The notes beneath the pieces are model-generated. The model made no database searches and was not told the origin of the DNA. It saw only the letters and a program-made list of their open reading frames with translations. A stretch of DNA of 64,000 bases from Solanum dulcamara (taxonomy: Eukaryota > Streptophyta > Magnoliopsida > Solanales > Solanaceae): NCBI RefSeq assembly GCF_947179165.1, contig NC_077242.1, positions 76,055,097 to 76,119,096 of the forward strand. Direction: 5' to 3'. Positions 36,781 to 47,790 of the stretch are shown piece after piece. The stretch's first letter is position 1. Every line of letters starts with the position of its first letter. Made by a program: the position numbers and the translations under genes.

Positions 36781-37004
36781 TTTTTTTTACTGTAGTGTCC
36801 GGAACAGCTTTCGCACACTCGACTAATTTCATAGAATACCTGTCACCTCCCACCAGCATCATGTACCATCAGATAACTCTGTCCACCAAGATTAGGACAG
36901 ATGAGAAGAATCACCTAGTGTTTTTTTGTCTCCACTGAGTTTTGAATATGAGACCTCAGAATTCTCAACCACTTCATTGATCGCTAGGCCACACCTTTGG
37001 GTGC
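36781..37004 (-). mobile_element. Complete SolS-type SINE (minus strand) with 14-bp target duplication
   Basis: Read on the minus strand it has A-box GTGTGGCCTAGCGATCAATG, B-box TCTCATATTCAAAACTC and a body with TTGGTGGACAGAGTTATC, and it ends in an A-run (T-run 36781-36789 on the plus strand). The exact direct repeat TAATTTCTATAGTT flanks it at 36767-36780 and 37005-37018. Confidence 0.82.
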
Positions 37005-37584
37005 TAATTTCTATAGTTCTAATCTGTGTCCGAGCTAGGATTTTTTTTACTTACAGGGTTAAACATACTAGAAAAATAAACACGCGAAAAAATCAAAGAG
37101 ATTCATCAAGGGATTTTTTATAGGCACCAAGAGACACTTCTAGACTCACACTATCTAAATATTTTCTCACATACATAATGAACTTGGTTAAAACATAACA
37201 ATATACATAGATAATACAAAATTTATACACCTGATCTTTAAGTTAAACTATTAACAAAAGGTCTAACAAATTTATATACACTGTTGTATTTCCATAAAAA
37301 TTACAAAAATAATCAGTTACAAAATCAAAAATTCAACAGCCATGAAGGCATTGTATATTTTATTCTGCTTAAATACAATATTTCAATGGATGTAGGACTC
37401 AAGGGAAGTGAAAATAAGTTGTTGTTTTTCTTCTTCCTCTTTCAGCACCAATCTTTTAATCTCTCTAATTTTGTGGTTTTAGTTTACATCTTCTACCAGT
37501 ATCAGTTCCATATTTTTTGTTTGTATAAAACAATGAGAATGACTTAAGAGCAATGAAAGTAATAGTAATGAATTGGGGGTTAAA

Positions 37585-40500
37585 TTAAGTGTGTTGAGAT
37601 ATCTTACCAAAAATATGTGGACATGAATTCCATTTACCAGTTTGTCTTTCTTCCCAATATCCTCCTTTATATTTATATGTATCACTACCTTTTTGTTTAG
37701 CAAACCACCTTGGTTGCCACCCTCTTTCCTGCATCTTTGATGCCTGCATATACAAAATCTTGTCTCAATATAACAACAATTAACAATTATGCCTTATAAC
37801 TCCGCATGTGTGAGCTCGTTCACGTTGTCAGTCCCGAGCCCTGACAAAGGAGGAGGAGGATTATCGAGGGTCAATCAAAAACAACTTTTCTACTCCATAA
37901 AGACAGAAGTAAGACTGCACACATTTTACCCTTCCCAGACACCACTTGTGAGATTACACCAAGTTTTTGTTGTTCTTGTAACATTTATGCCAGATTCTCA
38001 AGCAAGTTAGTGTCGGTAATATGAATTATTGTGGTTCATGTCACTCCATTTAAGCACATTTAGTTCAATATTTAGTAAAATAAAATATATTTTTTTTAAA
38101 AAAAATCTAATGGAAACAGAAATGTTTCTCTTAACACTTGCTACATGCATATAAATCCCTGACATGGATATCCCATGAGATTAGCTATCTCACCTTCTAT
38201 TTGGGATAGCTTATCCCAACATTTTAGTACAAATGATTCCTGGAACTAATTAAGACTGTTACGCCAATCTTTTATCCCACCAAACAAACAACCCCTAAAA
38301 GACTCTTGGATTTAAGGTAAATGTATTACCATGACTAAAAGTCTAAAACTTAGTTCCAACTAATAGGTATCACCTAAATAGATCTTTTTCTTCTGCTATA
38401 CGCTATTTCTCGCTGGTTCCAAATGTCAATGTTCCAACAAAAAAAGAAAAAACAATTGCCTAAAGATTTGGAGACACAAACATGGATTCAAGAGTTAATA
38501 AAATTTATACAAGTTTTCATGTTCTAACACTGATGTTGTACATGAATATTAAGTTAGGAACTTCAAATTTCATTTGGATGCCTCATATATAAAATCAGGT
38601 TTAACCGTTTAAGCATGTTAATTACCACGTTACCACATTATAAATCAAGCTAATACATATATTAAACACTAATCTGGTAAATTACAATGAGAAAATCCCA
38701 AAACCTAAGAAGTTATAGATGACACCATGCTAATTACAATGTTGATAATGAAGAAAAAACTATTTCCATTACCTCACGTTGCCTCTGTTCTAACCGCAAC
38801 TTTTCTGAATCAGCCATTTCATATTCTCCATTTTCAAGAAATCTTTGATCGGGTCTAAGCCTTGAATCTGTTGGCGGCAACTTTTTCTGTTTGCGTTGAC
38901 AATGGTAGCATTTGATATGAGAATACATTTGAAAGATACGGATGAACAGGATACAACGACGACTATCAATTATAATATCCCCTTACCTTAAGCTCAGGAG
39001 AGAGTTCATTCAGGGTGATTGCAAAACGCGTTAGGTTGTACTTCGTTTGGAAATTTGATGGGTTAGTTCGCTTCCAAATCAAATGTGACTTCGAACCAGA
39101 ATCTTGTCCGACATCATCTGACGGACTATCACCCATAGAGTAATACAAACTCTCATCCCATTTTCCACTAATTGCTGCCACTCTTTTTCCACTCTTATCA
39201 TGTATGACCCCGTGTACCTGCAAAGACAATTTGATAGACGATTCATGGGGCCTTACCCATCCTTTTGGAATAACGTAATGCATTTGAGGGAAACCAATGA
39301 GCTCAATTTCCATATGTCCTGACTGTCGACACATTACATTTTAAAGCATGGGATATACAGAAAAGATACATATAATACTAAGGCCACATATGAAGACAGA
39401 GTACTATAAAAACAGGGGCTGTTCGAGTACTTTTAACACTAATCTGACGGAGTCCTGGTGAATGCTAAAGTGAGTTAGCATTGAGTATGAAAGTAATGCA
39501 ACATTCTTTAACCAAAATCCCGCCAAAAAAATTATAAGCTTCAGATATTACCATCCGGCAGAAGATCACTAGGACAGTTATTGAATAGAAAGTGCTAGAG
39601 CGGGAAGAACACAAGCACTGTAAGGTGGAGATGCTTTACCTGGTGAGGATTTCTTTCCACAATAGACTGCTCCTTAAATTTTAGCTTGCAGGAGTAATCT
39701 CGATTCCCTCGGATATACATCATACCATAGTGGTCACAGTAGAGTTTTCCTATAATGATGTTGTAGATGGAAGTTGTAACCTGATATAAGTCAGTTTAAC
39801 AGTTCAGCAAACTTCCCCAAAAGGAGTTGCGGTATTTTCAATTTAATATACATACCTTGCCCCACTGAAAAACTTCTCCGTCATCGAACTCCAATGTAAG
39901 GGCACCAACAGGGTCAAGTTGAATTGATCGGCCCCAGAATTTACTTTTTAAATTTGTATCTCCCCAAAATTTCCAACCTCGACCCTCACAGTGGCATGCA
40001 AGAATCATGGGGTGATGACTAACCTATGTCACCAAGAAATACGTTATTAAACAAGCAGGAACAAGAAGATTATAGAAGTCAAGTTACAAAGACCTCTGGA
40101 ATATTAAATAGCCTAGCCGTAGAAGCTCTTTTCTTTACCAAATTTTCTTATGAGGGGTAATTTGTTTCTTGACTGTCAAAACTTATACATACGTGACTAC
40201 AAACGTGAAACATACATGCAAATAGGTCAAGGATCGTGTCTCAATCTTATGACATCTGAAGTATTTCGCTTATAAGTGTTTAATGCTGGTAGTAAATGGT
40301 GCCTGTTTGTGTTTCAAATAATAAGTGTATTGTCATTCATCATTTTTTAAGTAGGTTTGAAAGATAAAACTTCAGAGCGAACCGGTAAAAGTTGCAGAAT
40401 AGTTTCTCACTATGTTATTTCAATTGTAGGTTTCAGTCCTTTAGCTCACTGGACGTGAGACTGCTTGCTGAAAATAAGGGATGTTAATCATTTATTGCTA

Positions 40501-43500
40501 GAGTTAAGAGTTTCTGGCTTTTCCTCCATTGAAATTGCAGATAATCCTTTGTGTATAGGCTACAACTAATATATCATCTGATGTTAACAAGATTACTTTT
40601 GGATCTGCTTCTGCCATGGACATTATATGTAAGAAGAGAGAAAGAGAAAGCAAAGTGACACTTCAGCTAAGAAAAATACAGTGGATCTTCTAACAGCAGC
40701 TCATTAAAATTTTGATGAAATAAAACAATTCAGAAGACGATGTTTGCCTCAGGAAAACACATCCTTTTTTGACCTTTGCATGTTTCTGTGCATAGTAAGT
40801 CTAAACTTGAAGAACATAAGCAATAGACAATGATCTAGAATAAGTTAAAAGGGACAATTTGAAATCAGCTGCTTTTAAAAGTACCTTCTCTGAGATGAAA
40901 TGCAACCCCTTGTCTGGGTAATCAGCTTCATATGTCTCACCTAATAATGGATTAAATGGCTTGTACATCCTTCCATCAGTTGAAGCATATCCGGATACAG
41001 CAAATGCTGCAACGCTAAGAATCCTCATAATGCTATTTCCCTAAGTTTTGCGAACAAAGTTGGTACATTTTCATAGGGCAGAGAAGGCAAAGAATGACAT
41101 GCATCACAGATGACAGAAATCTAAAAAGAGAAGGCATTTACATAGTATTGCTTACTAAACTACCTTCTGAATACGAGTTGATAAATCCTGGTTTGTCAAT
41201 CTTATGATAATAATTACAAAAACAGTTAAGGAAAGGGTATCAAATACTACAAAGATATGGCACCTGGGCCTAACTCAACCCCAAAAGCTAGCTCGTGAGG
41301 GGAGGATTGCCCAAGTCCATATAAGCAGACCACCCATCCATTCTCCAAACAATGTAAGACTCTAAGTCACTCTAACACCCCCTTCACACCCAAGCCCAAA
41401 CAGGGATGGACCTGGTCATGTAAGATATGGCACCTGAGCCTAATCTTTATCTATCTACAAATTGCAGGCAGCAAAGAGCACGCCTTTTCACATGTTGAAA
41501 ATTTAAATTTAGCATAAGATGAACATTGTTGTTAATTTTTCGTCTATCATTACATTTTATCAAAGCATTCCGATTCTTCCTAAATAAATATGCAGGAAAA
41601 AAGGCAAGAACAGAAAGATAAAAACGACTATCACGGGTATACTGAAGAAAATATGGGGGATCCTCAAACAAAAGGGAAAAGAGAAAAACTCAAAACATTC
41701 ATATATTACAAATTTCTCAAAAAATTTATTAGCCTTGGAGCTGCATGGCATGGCTGGAAACTTTCTGAATAGTCAAATATATGATGCCTAATCAATGCTT
41801 GGAAGCAACAGATGAAGATGAAACATAGAGATGAAGCCAGAAAATTATTACCGTTTTTCCCCATTCATATGCTTGGTCAAGAAGGTAAGAGTATTCAAAT
41901 TCTTCAAAGCATCTCTGCAAAGAAGAGAGTGGCTCATTGAAGAACACTGGTAAACAAACTTTAGTTAGATCCTTGCCGATGTTATCTTTGATCATTGACC
42001 AAAGGCCTACTCCCTTTTCCTTCTCAAGTGGGTCTGGCAATTTCTTCCTTCGCTTTACATAAGGATAGTCAGATGTAGCAAATCTTGTACCGGAACTAAG
42101 ACAATCTTCAGCAGGATGAAACTCTAAAGTCGCAGAATCAAATGATGATCTTTCATCATCAGAATCATTGCTTCTTGTGGAACTTGAAGAAAGAATATCT
42201 TTAGCATCAAAAAACAAGCTACCAGCATCTACTCCATCATCACTTTCCTCCTCTTCGTTGTCGGATCCACTTGCACTTCCTCCTAGAAATACTACAAGAA
42301 GAAAGAAATTTAGTTAGAAAACTTCCTCCAAATGATACATTTAATAATTTATTCAAGAGTAGTTCCATCAGCAAAAATGGTAAATGTAAGAATGAAACAA
42401 TGATCAAACCATTTACGAAAGAAATCTGGGGAACTTTATGCCAGAGAAACTTGCAACACAGGAAGGAATAAACCAATCTAGAGCTTACCATTTCTAAATT
42501 TCTAAACCAGTTCCAATCCTAATTTACATCTTCAGCCTTTCAACTGTGCTTTCAAATATGAGGTAACCAACTTTAACTAAGATTTTCAAATGTATAAATT
42601 GTCATCTTGAATTTTTTTATTTTTTTTAAAGTCCATCTTACAAGACTTCTTTTCTAGCTTTTAAGAATTTAAACTTCTACGCATATTAGCTTATGGTTAC
42701 TGGTTGAGCCACCAGAATGCAATGAGATAAGAATCTTTGGGGATTTTTCCTCTCCACTTATCGTTTCAAGTTTTTCTTCTATAGAAGACTTCTTCCGAAT
42801 GGCATAAAGAGGATCAAAATGTCCCATCAATAAAATTCGGGCTTCCTTCTCCCCCCCCCCCCCCCCCTTTCTCAGGCCTCACTCCCCCTTTTTCAATAAA
42901 AAGCCCCGCGGGCCCCTCTCTGATAAGAAAGGAAACGAAATAATCAATTTGACGATGCTTTTCTGGGAGCAAAGCATAGCAATTCTTTTATGTCATTTTC
43001 AGTATTAATTACCAAAATCCGTTCTGGTTACATTAGTATTGAAAATTAGTAATTGTTCTCTCATGAGTATTTTAGACATAATCCCCATTGTATAAGAGGT
43101 TCCTTTTAATTGCTGATAGGATCTAAACGAAGCATGTGCTACCAAAATTCATTTTGGTAACGTAGTTAAGCATTTTCTACAAAGCAAGGTGGAGCCATGC
43201 CCCAATGAGATGGTCAAGAGACCAAAAAGCTTGAGAAACTATCCTGGTAACCAAGGTTTAAATCCCAGAATAGGTGACACTAACTGAAATTTTTCCATCT
43301 GCCTAAACCTTAATAAGCCGAGTAACCCAAGAGTTATGCAGGTCGAAAGTAGCGGGTACTTGATTGATATCGAAGTGTATGCAAGGTGAGCTTTTTTGTT
43401 TTGTGCAAAACATTTCAGTTGCTACAAAGATGTGGCAAATATATCATATCTTGACTAATTCTTTAGATCTAGATAACGCAAAGTGGTGGGTTGGTTATTA

Positions 43501-46500
43501 GATGCCTAGAACGAAACTGTTAGACCTTTGTTGATGCACATGAATTATCTTTCCGCTAGTGATGTTAAAGAATAGGCCCTTAGAAAGCAGGTGGAGCCAC
43601 CTTTTAACTTTGGATCCCTTAGATTCTGGGATGTATGAAAGTGGATCTAATTTGAATTTTGAGATATAAAATGATGAGAAAAAAATAAGAAATGGTGAAG
43701 CTTTGTACTACAAATGTTAGCATTATTATTTTAGGAGATATAAATTAAAAATACCATAAGTGGAGTTGAAACAGTTACACTGGATCAATGAGAAACAACT
43801 TCTAAATATGCATACCTCTGAATTTATCCAGGGATGCTTCTGAATAAGTTTGACGATCTCTTGCCTGTCTGTGACCCTCATCAATGAGGGTGTTCTCGAG
43901 GTCGACTTTTTCTGTCTGAGGGTGAGCAGATTAAGAGCAGTTTTAGTATCATAAAGCACATGAGTCTCATATGTGACTCTGAGGCTCAACTAAGTAGAAT
44001 TCAGCAAAGAAATTGTAGGTGTCTCTACTACAACCTAAATTCAATATCATTAAAAGTCAAAATGACTTTCAGATTGACAATTAAATCGGTATCCAGCAAT
44101 GAAATCAAATGGAAACAAGCTCAACTGGCATTACTATATATATCAAAGAAGAAACATTTTTTGGCATAAGGAAATAAAATATATGCTCGTATTGCTTATC
44201 TGGGATCTGTTGTTTAGTAATGCTAGTTGAACGTGAAATGTATTTCACATATAGAAGTTTTTGTTACTTAGTAGTACACAACAAAAGAAGACATTATTCA
44301 GACAAAAATCTAGTGAGTCGTGAAAAAGATAGTATGTTCCAAATAACTTCTTAATCGTGCTTTTTTCATTTTATTAGATGGAGAAAAGCATTTCCATTTT
44401 TCTGAAGAGATATAAGCAAATCTGGCATCTACTGATTTCTCATGCAATACAATTCAAATTTTAGTAACTTTTAGTCCATTATAGAAGGTTGTTACGTGAT
44501 TTAGTAATTCAAGATTAATGATTGATTCGGAATAAGTATCAACATCTTTCTTCCATTCAATGGTTCATTATTACTCCTGCATTTGCAAATAGTAAGTCAT
44601 ACACTTTTCACTTCCTTTCCTTTCCTTCAGCTGATCTTTCAACGTCTTTTTCTAATTCTCTCTCTCCTACCTGTTCCGGTCACTGCAATCTCTTCCACTT
44701 TCATGCCAAGACTATTCTCACACTTCACCCTAATTATGACAAATAATTATTATAACTGTGCAGTTTTCTTCTCTCTATTCCATTCTATAACTATTACCTA
44801 AACTAACAGTGTAAGTTCTCCAATAATGGTAACTTTGAAGTGATCTACCTAATATTACTCCAGAACAACTCTCATGAGGAATCCATACTAAATAGGGCAT
44901 GCCATACAATCCATCCTGTTGCTCTGTAAGCTCGTCAATGGCTACAGAACTGTTTACTTAATTCTTCCCATCTAGCATATAAAACAAATCCACGCGCTGA
45001 TGGCAATTCAGAGAAAGCCCAGTAATTGATGATCGCCAGCTTAATTATTAAGCATGAACCACATTCATCAGTTAAGAGGCTAAGTCGGCTAGAATGGAGA
45101 TTCAACATGAGTAGTGACGCAGATGAATTCTTACAAAATGCTGCAGACTCAAGAAAGAACTCCTAAGACTAGTTCAACTCAATTGAGTGTAAATGTAGGG
45201 TTATCTCTCATCGACTTGACTCTCCGTATGAAATTGAAGTTTATTTTTTTGGTTTCAGACAAAAAAAAATGGAATTCAAGGATGTTTAAAGTTTTTTTTC
45301 TCATTGATGAGACTCTTCAAGTGAATCATTTATGCTCTTCAAGTCAAATTGTAGTCTTCCATTTCGGTGTAGACTAAAATGAATGATTTTCTAAGCCTTT
45401 TGATAATTGCAAAACTTCATTCAATAACCATTTGAGTCCCGAAGTGTAATTTTCTGAAAGAAGAACTTATGAAATGGTCAGCAAGTAGAAGCTGCAAAGG
45501 GAATAGCAAAAATGTGTCATTTTGTGGCAGGTCATACCTCCAACTGTCCCAATTTATCAAGCAGTAGCATCTGCTTCCGCTTCACCTGCTGGAGATGACA
45601 ATGCAATGCTAAAAATTCATTTCTCATAATCTGCTCACTGTCCCGAATCACGACCTCACTTACACCATCCTCCAAGAGTCGTTGCCTCAACTTTTCAGTT
45701 GACACAGACACATTCTCATTCATTTGAACCTCAAGAACAGGATCACATGCTGGAAACAACTTCTTTGCCGCAGTCAATGCCTCCAACCAAATACGTCGGT
45801 CCTCCTTTGTTTCTGCCCTCAAATGCAGCCTCTTTGTCCCAGTATTTATAGAAAACCTCCGGTCATCTGATCGACTTGCTACTGACGAGACCTATATGAA
45901 CACTAATTGATTAGAAGAATATCCAACCCCGAAATCAAAACAATCAGACAAATAATACAAACATCTGTGTTACAAATTGATATTTCATATGGCACACTAA
46001 CATCAAGAAATAAAGAGCCTCAAGAACAGTTCATTGTTCTACAAATAGGCATTCCGCTACTAACCGCTAGGGCACAGCTGCTACTTGCGAGCATAATGTA
46101 CACCCGTTATATCAGTTTATACGGCACATCTTATTTTCAACGTCCCCAAAAGAGAATATGACATACACGTATTTCTTACAAAATTTCAAATCCATTTCAA
46201 CTATTTAACTTCAAACAGTAATTGTGAAGTTTCTATCAACACACTACTTAATCAATCACTCCCTTCCTTCCGTTCCATTTAGCCGTCCCATTTGATTTGG
46301 ACATAAGTACTAAGGTAACAATTGAAAATTTACTAATTTCGAATAAAATTTACTTTAAAAGGTAACTACAATTAATAACAACAACAACAACAAACCCAGT
46401 GTCATCCCACAAGTGGGGTTTGGAAAGGATAGAGTGTGCACAGACCTTACTCCTAACTCATAGAAATAGAAAGGTTATTTTCGACAGACCCCGGCTTACC

Positions 46501-47468
46501 TAAAGCATGCCAAACAATTTGAAAAGGGGATACAGATATGAGAGCAATAACAACAACGAAATAATGCAAAATGGAGAGCATTACACAACGACATACAAGT
46601 ACACTTTTAAAAGGTAACTATGTTTGAAACTTTTAAACATTTGTTTGGAAGAAAGTTAAATTATTTTTTTTAAAGAATATGGATAAATGCAGAGAAAAAG
46701 TTTTCTTCATAGAAAATTTCACAATTCTCAAAAAACCTAAAACATATAATTTCTTAACTATTTTTTCCCAACATAAATTTTAACTCAAAATTTTCGAAAA
46801 AGGTATCCAATGACTGATTTTTGCAATCTTTTCGACCTTCATTTCGTATGAGCAAGTCAAAAAGATTGAGAAATTAATTCATCTTATTTAATTCGTTCTC
46901 AATAGCCACGAGATGATCATCTTAGAGTAACTATTCAATAAAAGCTTCTAAATGAAGAAATATAAGATACCTTAAGGTGAATTTCTCCGCAAGGCTTTCG
47001 CCGATGAGATTTCGAAGAAGTGCTCGACGAAGTATTAATCCAGCGAAACGACTTTTCTCCGACGATCATTGATCCTTTCTCCGTCTCCAAATTCGTCACA
47101 ATCTTATGCCGTCCGTTGATTTTGTAATACGAAAGAGCACCATCATGTAAAACAAACCATCTAGGTCTCCATCCTTTACCGTAATTCACCCATTTGTATA
47201 AAATTCCAGAAATGCCATTCCCTGCAATATCATTCATCCTCGCTGAATGAAATTCATCGCCGGAAAATTCAGCTTCCGTGATGTTATTAGCGGTGGCGCG
47301 TGATTTGGAATGTGGAGGAGATCGCGGTGGATGCATATCGAGAAACTTAGATAACGGTATGTTGTTAGAAGATGTTGTAATCGCCGGCATTGATGCCGCC
47401 ATATTCCGATCAGCCACTTCGGTATCACAACAAATAGAATGCATTTTTTTTTTGAATTTTTTCACCAT
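37585..47468 (-). CDS. ORP1C: Oxysterol-binding protein-related protein, PH + ORD type (ORP1 subfamily)
   Basis: A predicted lipid-transfer protein at ER contact sites. Exons in transcript order: 47468-46971, 45891-45538, 43915-43816, 42282-41852, 41040-40885, 40023-39856, 39780-39640, 39217-38987, 38886-38773 and 37743-37585. All splice sites are GT-AG, the phases match, and the total is 783 residues. The PH domain starts near [20 protein letters not shown] (85-104). A helical linker ([15 protein letters not shown]...) follows, then an acidic stretch with FFDAKD (341-346). The ORD starts near [20 protein letters not shown] and includes [14 protein letters not shown] and the VSHHP signature (514-518, SEKVSHHP instead of the canonical EQVSHHP). 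The C-terminal tail [20 protein letters not shown], then YKGGYWEER, is typical of plant ORP1/ORP2A. The second Met (47444, MHSICC) may be the true start. Which Arabidopsis member is orthologous is uncertain. Confidence 0.92.
37794..37978 (+). mobile_element. RTE-LINE/TS-SINE tail just upstream of ORP exon 10 (plus strand)
   Basis: It contains GAGGGTCAATCAAAAACAAC, AAGACTGCACACATTTTACC and CCCAGACACCACTTGTGAGA, and ends GTTGTTCTTG. It is flanked by TAACAATTATGCC (37781-37793) and TAACATTTATGCC (37979-37991), a 13-bp target duplication with one mismatch. It lies in the last intron of the ORP gene, about 50 bp from the acceptor, antisense to the gene. Confidence 0.6.
41250..41450 (-). repeat. 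Dispersed plant repeat in ORP intron 4
   Basis: The sequence runs GGCACCTGGGCCTAACTCAA, CCCCAAAAGCTAGCTCGTGA, GGGGAGGATTGCCCAAGTCC, ATATAAG. It is a high-copy plant repeat by my recollection. It begins and ends with near-identical GATATGGCACCTG(G/A)GCCTAA, which could be a duplicated end. The element class is not certain. Confidence 0.35.
42843..42915. repeat. Poly-C run and adjacent C/G-rich patch in ORP intron 3
   Basis: A run of about 18 C at 42851-42868, followed by TCTCAGGCCTCACTCCCCC and CCCCGCGGGCCCC. It is unlike the rest of the intron. Homopolymers of this type are prone to sequencing and assembly error. Confidence 0.7.
43185..43390 (+). mobile_element. Decayed SolS-type SINE in ORP intron 3
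   Basis: It has an A-box region near GAGATGGTCAAGAG, B-box AAGGTTTAAATCCCAG (about 43254-43269), then TTTTTCCATCTGCCTAAACC and AGCGGGTACTTGATTGATAT, in the order of the intact minus-strand copy at 36.8-37.0 kb. No target duplication was recognised. Confidence 0.5.
46369..46602 (-). mobile_element. RTE-LINE/TS-SINE tail (minus strand) nested in an older repeat in ORP intron 1
   Basis: It starts with ACAACAACAACAACAACAAA (reverse of the TTG end), then CCCACAAGTGGGGTTTGG and TGTGCACAGACCTTACTCC. It is flanked by ACTTTAAAAGGTAACTA (46352-46368) and ACTTTTAAAAGGTAACTA (46603-46620), a target duplication with one extra T. The target is Stowaway-like sequence beginning CTCCCTTCCTTCCGTTCC at 46260, so this is a nested insertion. 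Confidence 0.7.
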
Positions 47469-47790
47469 AATGCTTGATTTTATCTGAATTTCTTCATCGT
47501 GGCGATTCTACCGCGATAATAGGAGCTTTCGAAAATCATTTTTTTTAAATTTAATTTAATTTTTTTCTTCAATTTTTTTTTATGCGATAACAGAAAAAGG
47601 AGAAGAAGAATACGTGTACGGACGGCGACGGTGGGAAGAAAGCGGCGGCGATGGCGGATGATTACCGGAGATACGGCGGCGGAAATTTTGGGAATTTCTA
47701 AAGGCGGTTTAAATAGTTGATGTCTACGGAGGGAAAATCTATGTGGGCCAAATGGATTACGTGCCGTCATCTAACTTTTCCTATAAATAA
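47469..47790 (-). promoter_or_regulatory. 5' leader and proximal promoter region of the ORP gene
   Basis: Upstream of the ORP start (minus strand) lies a leader with A- and T-runs and a GC-richer part at 47610-47690. A 19-codon upstream frame runs from ATG 47539-47537 to a TAA at 47482-47480, stopping 11 nt before the main ATG. A longer upstream frame from ATG 47770 exists only if transcription starts farther out. Confidence 0.45.

Larger units (their letters stand above)
35897..37584. other. Intergenic region between convergent peptidase and ORP genes
   Basis: This holds the 3' flank of the peptidase gene and, on the other strand, of the ORP gene, plus two SolS SINE copies (36370-36525 truncated, 36781-37004 complete). 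No further gene is seen. Confidence 0.5.

Noticed and set aside
47480..47770. 96-codon minus-strand frame upstream of ORP
   Set aside because: It is not in frame with the ORP start and lies in leader or promoter sequence. Only its last ATG could act as a short upstream frame.
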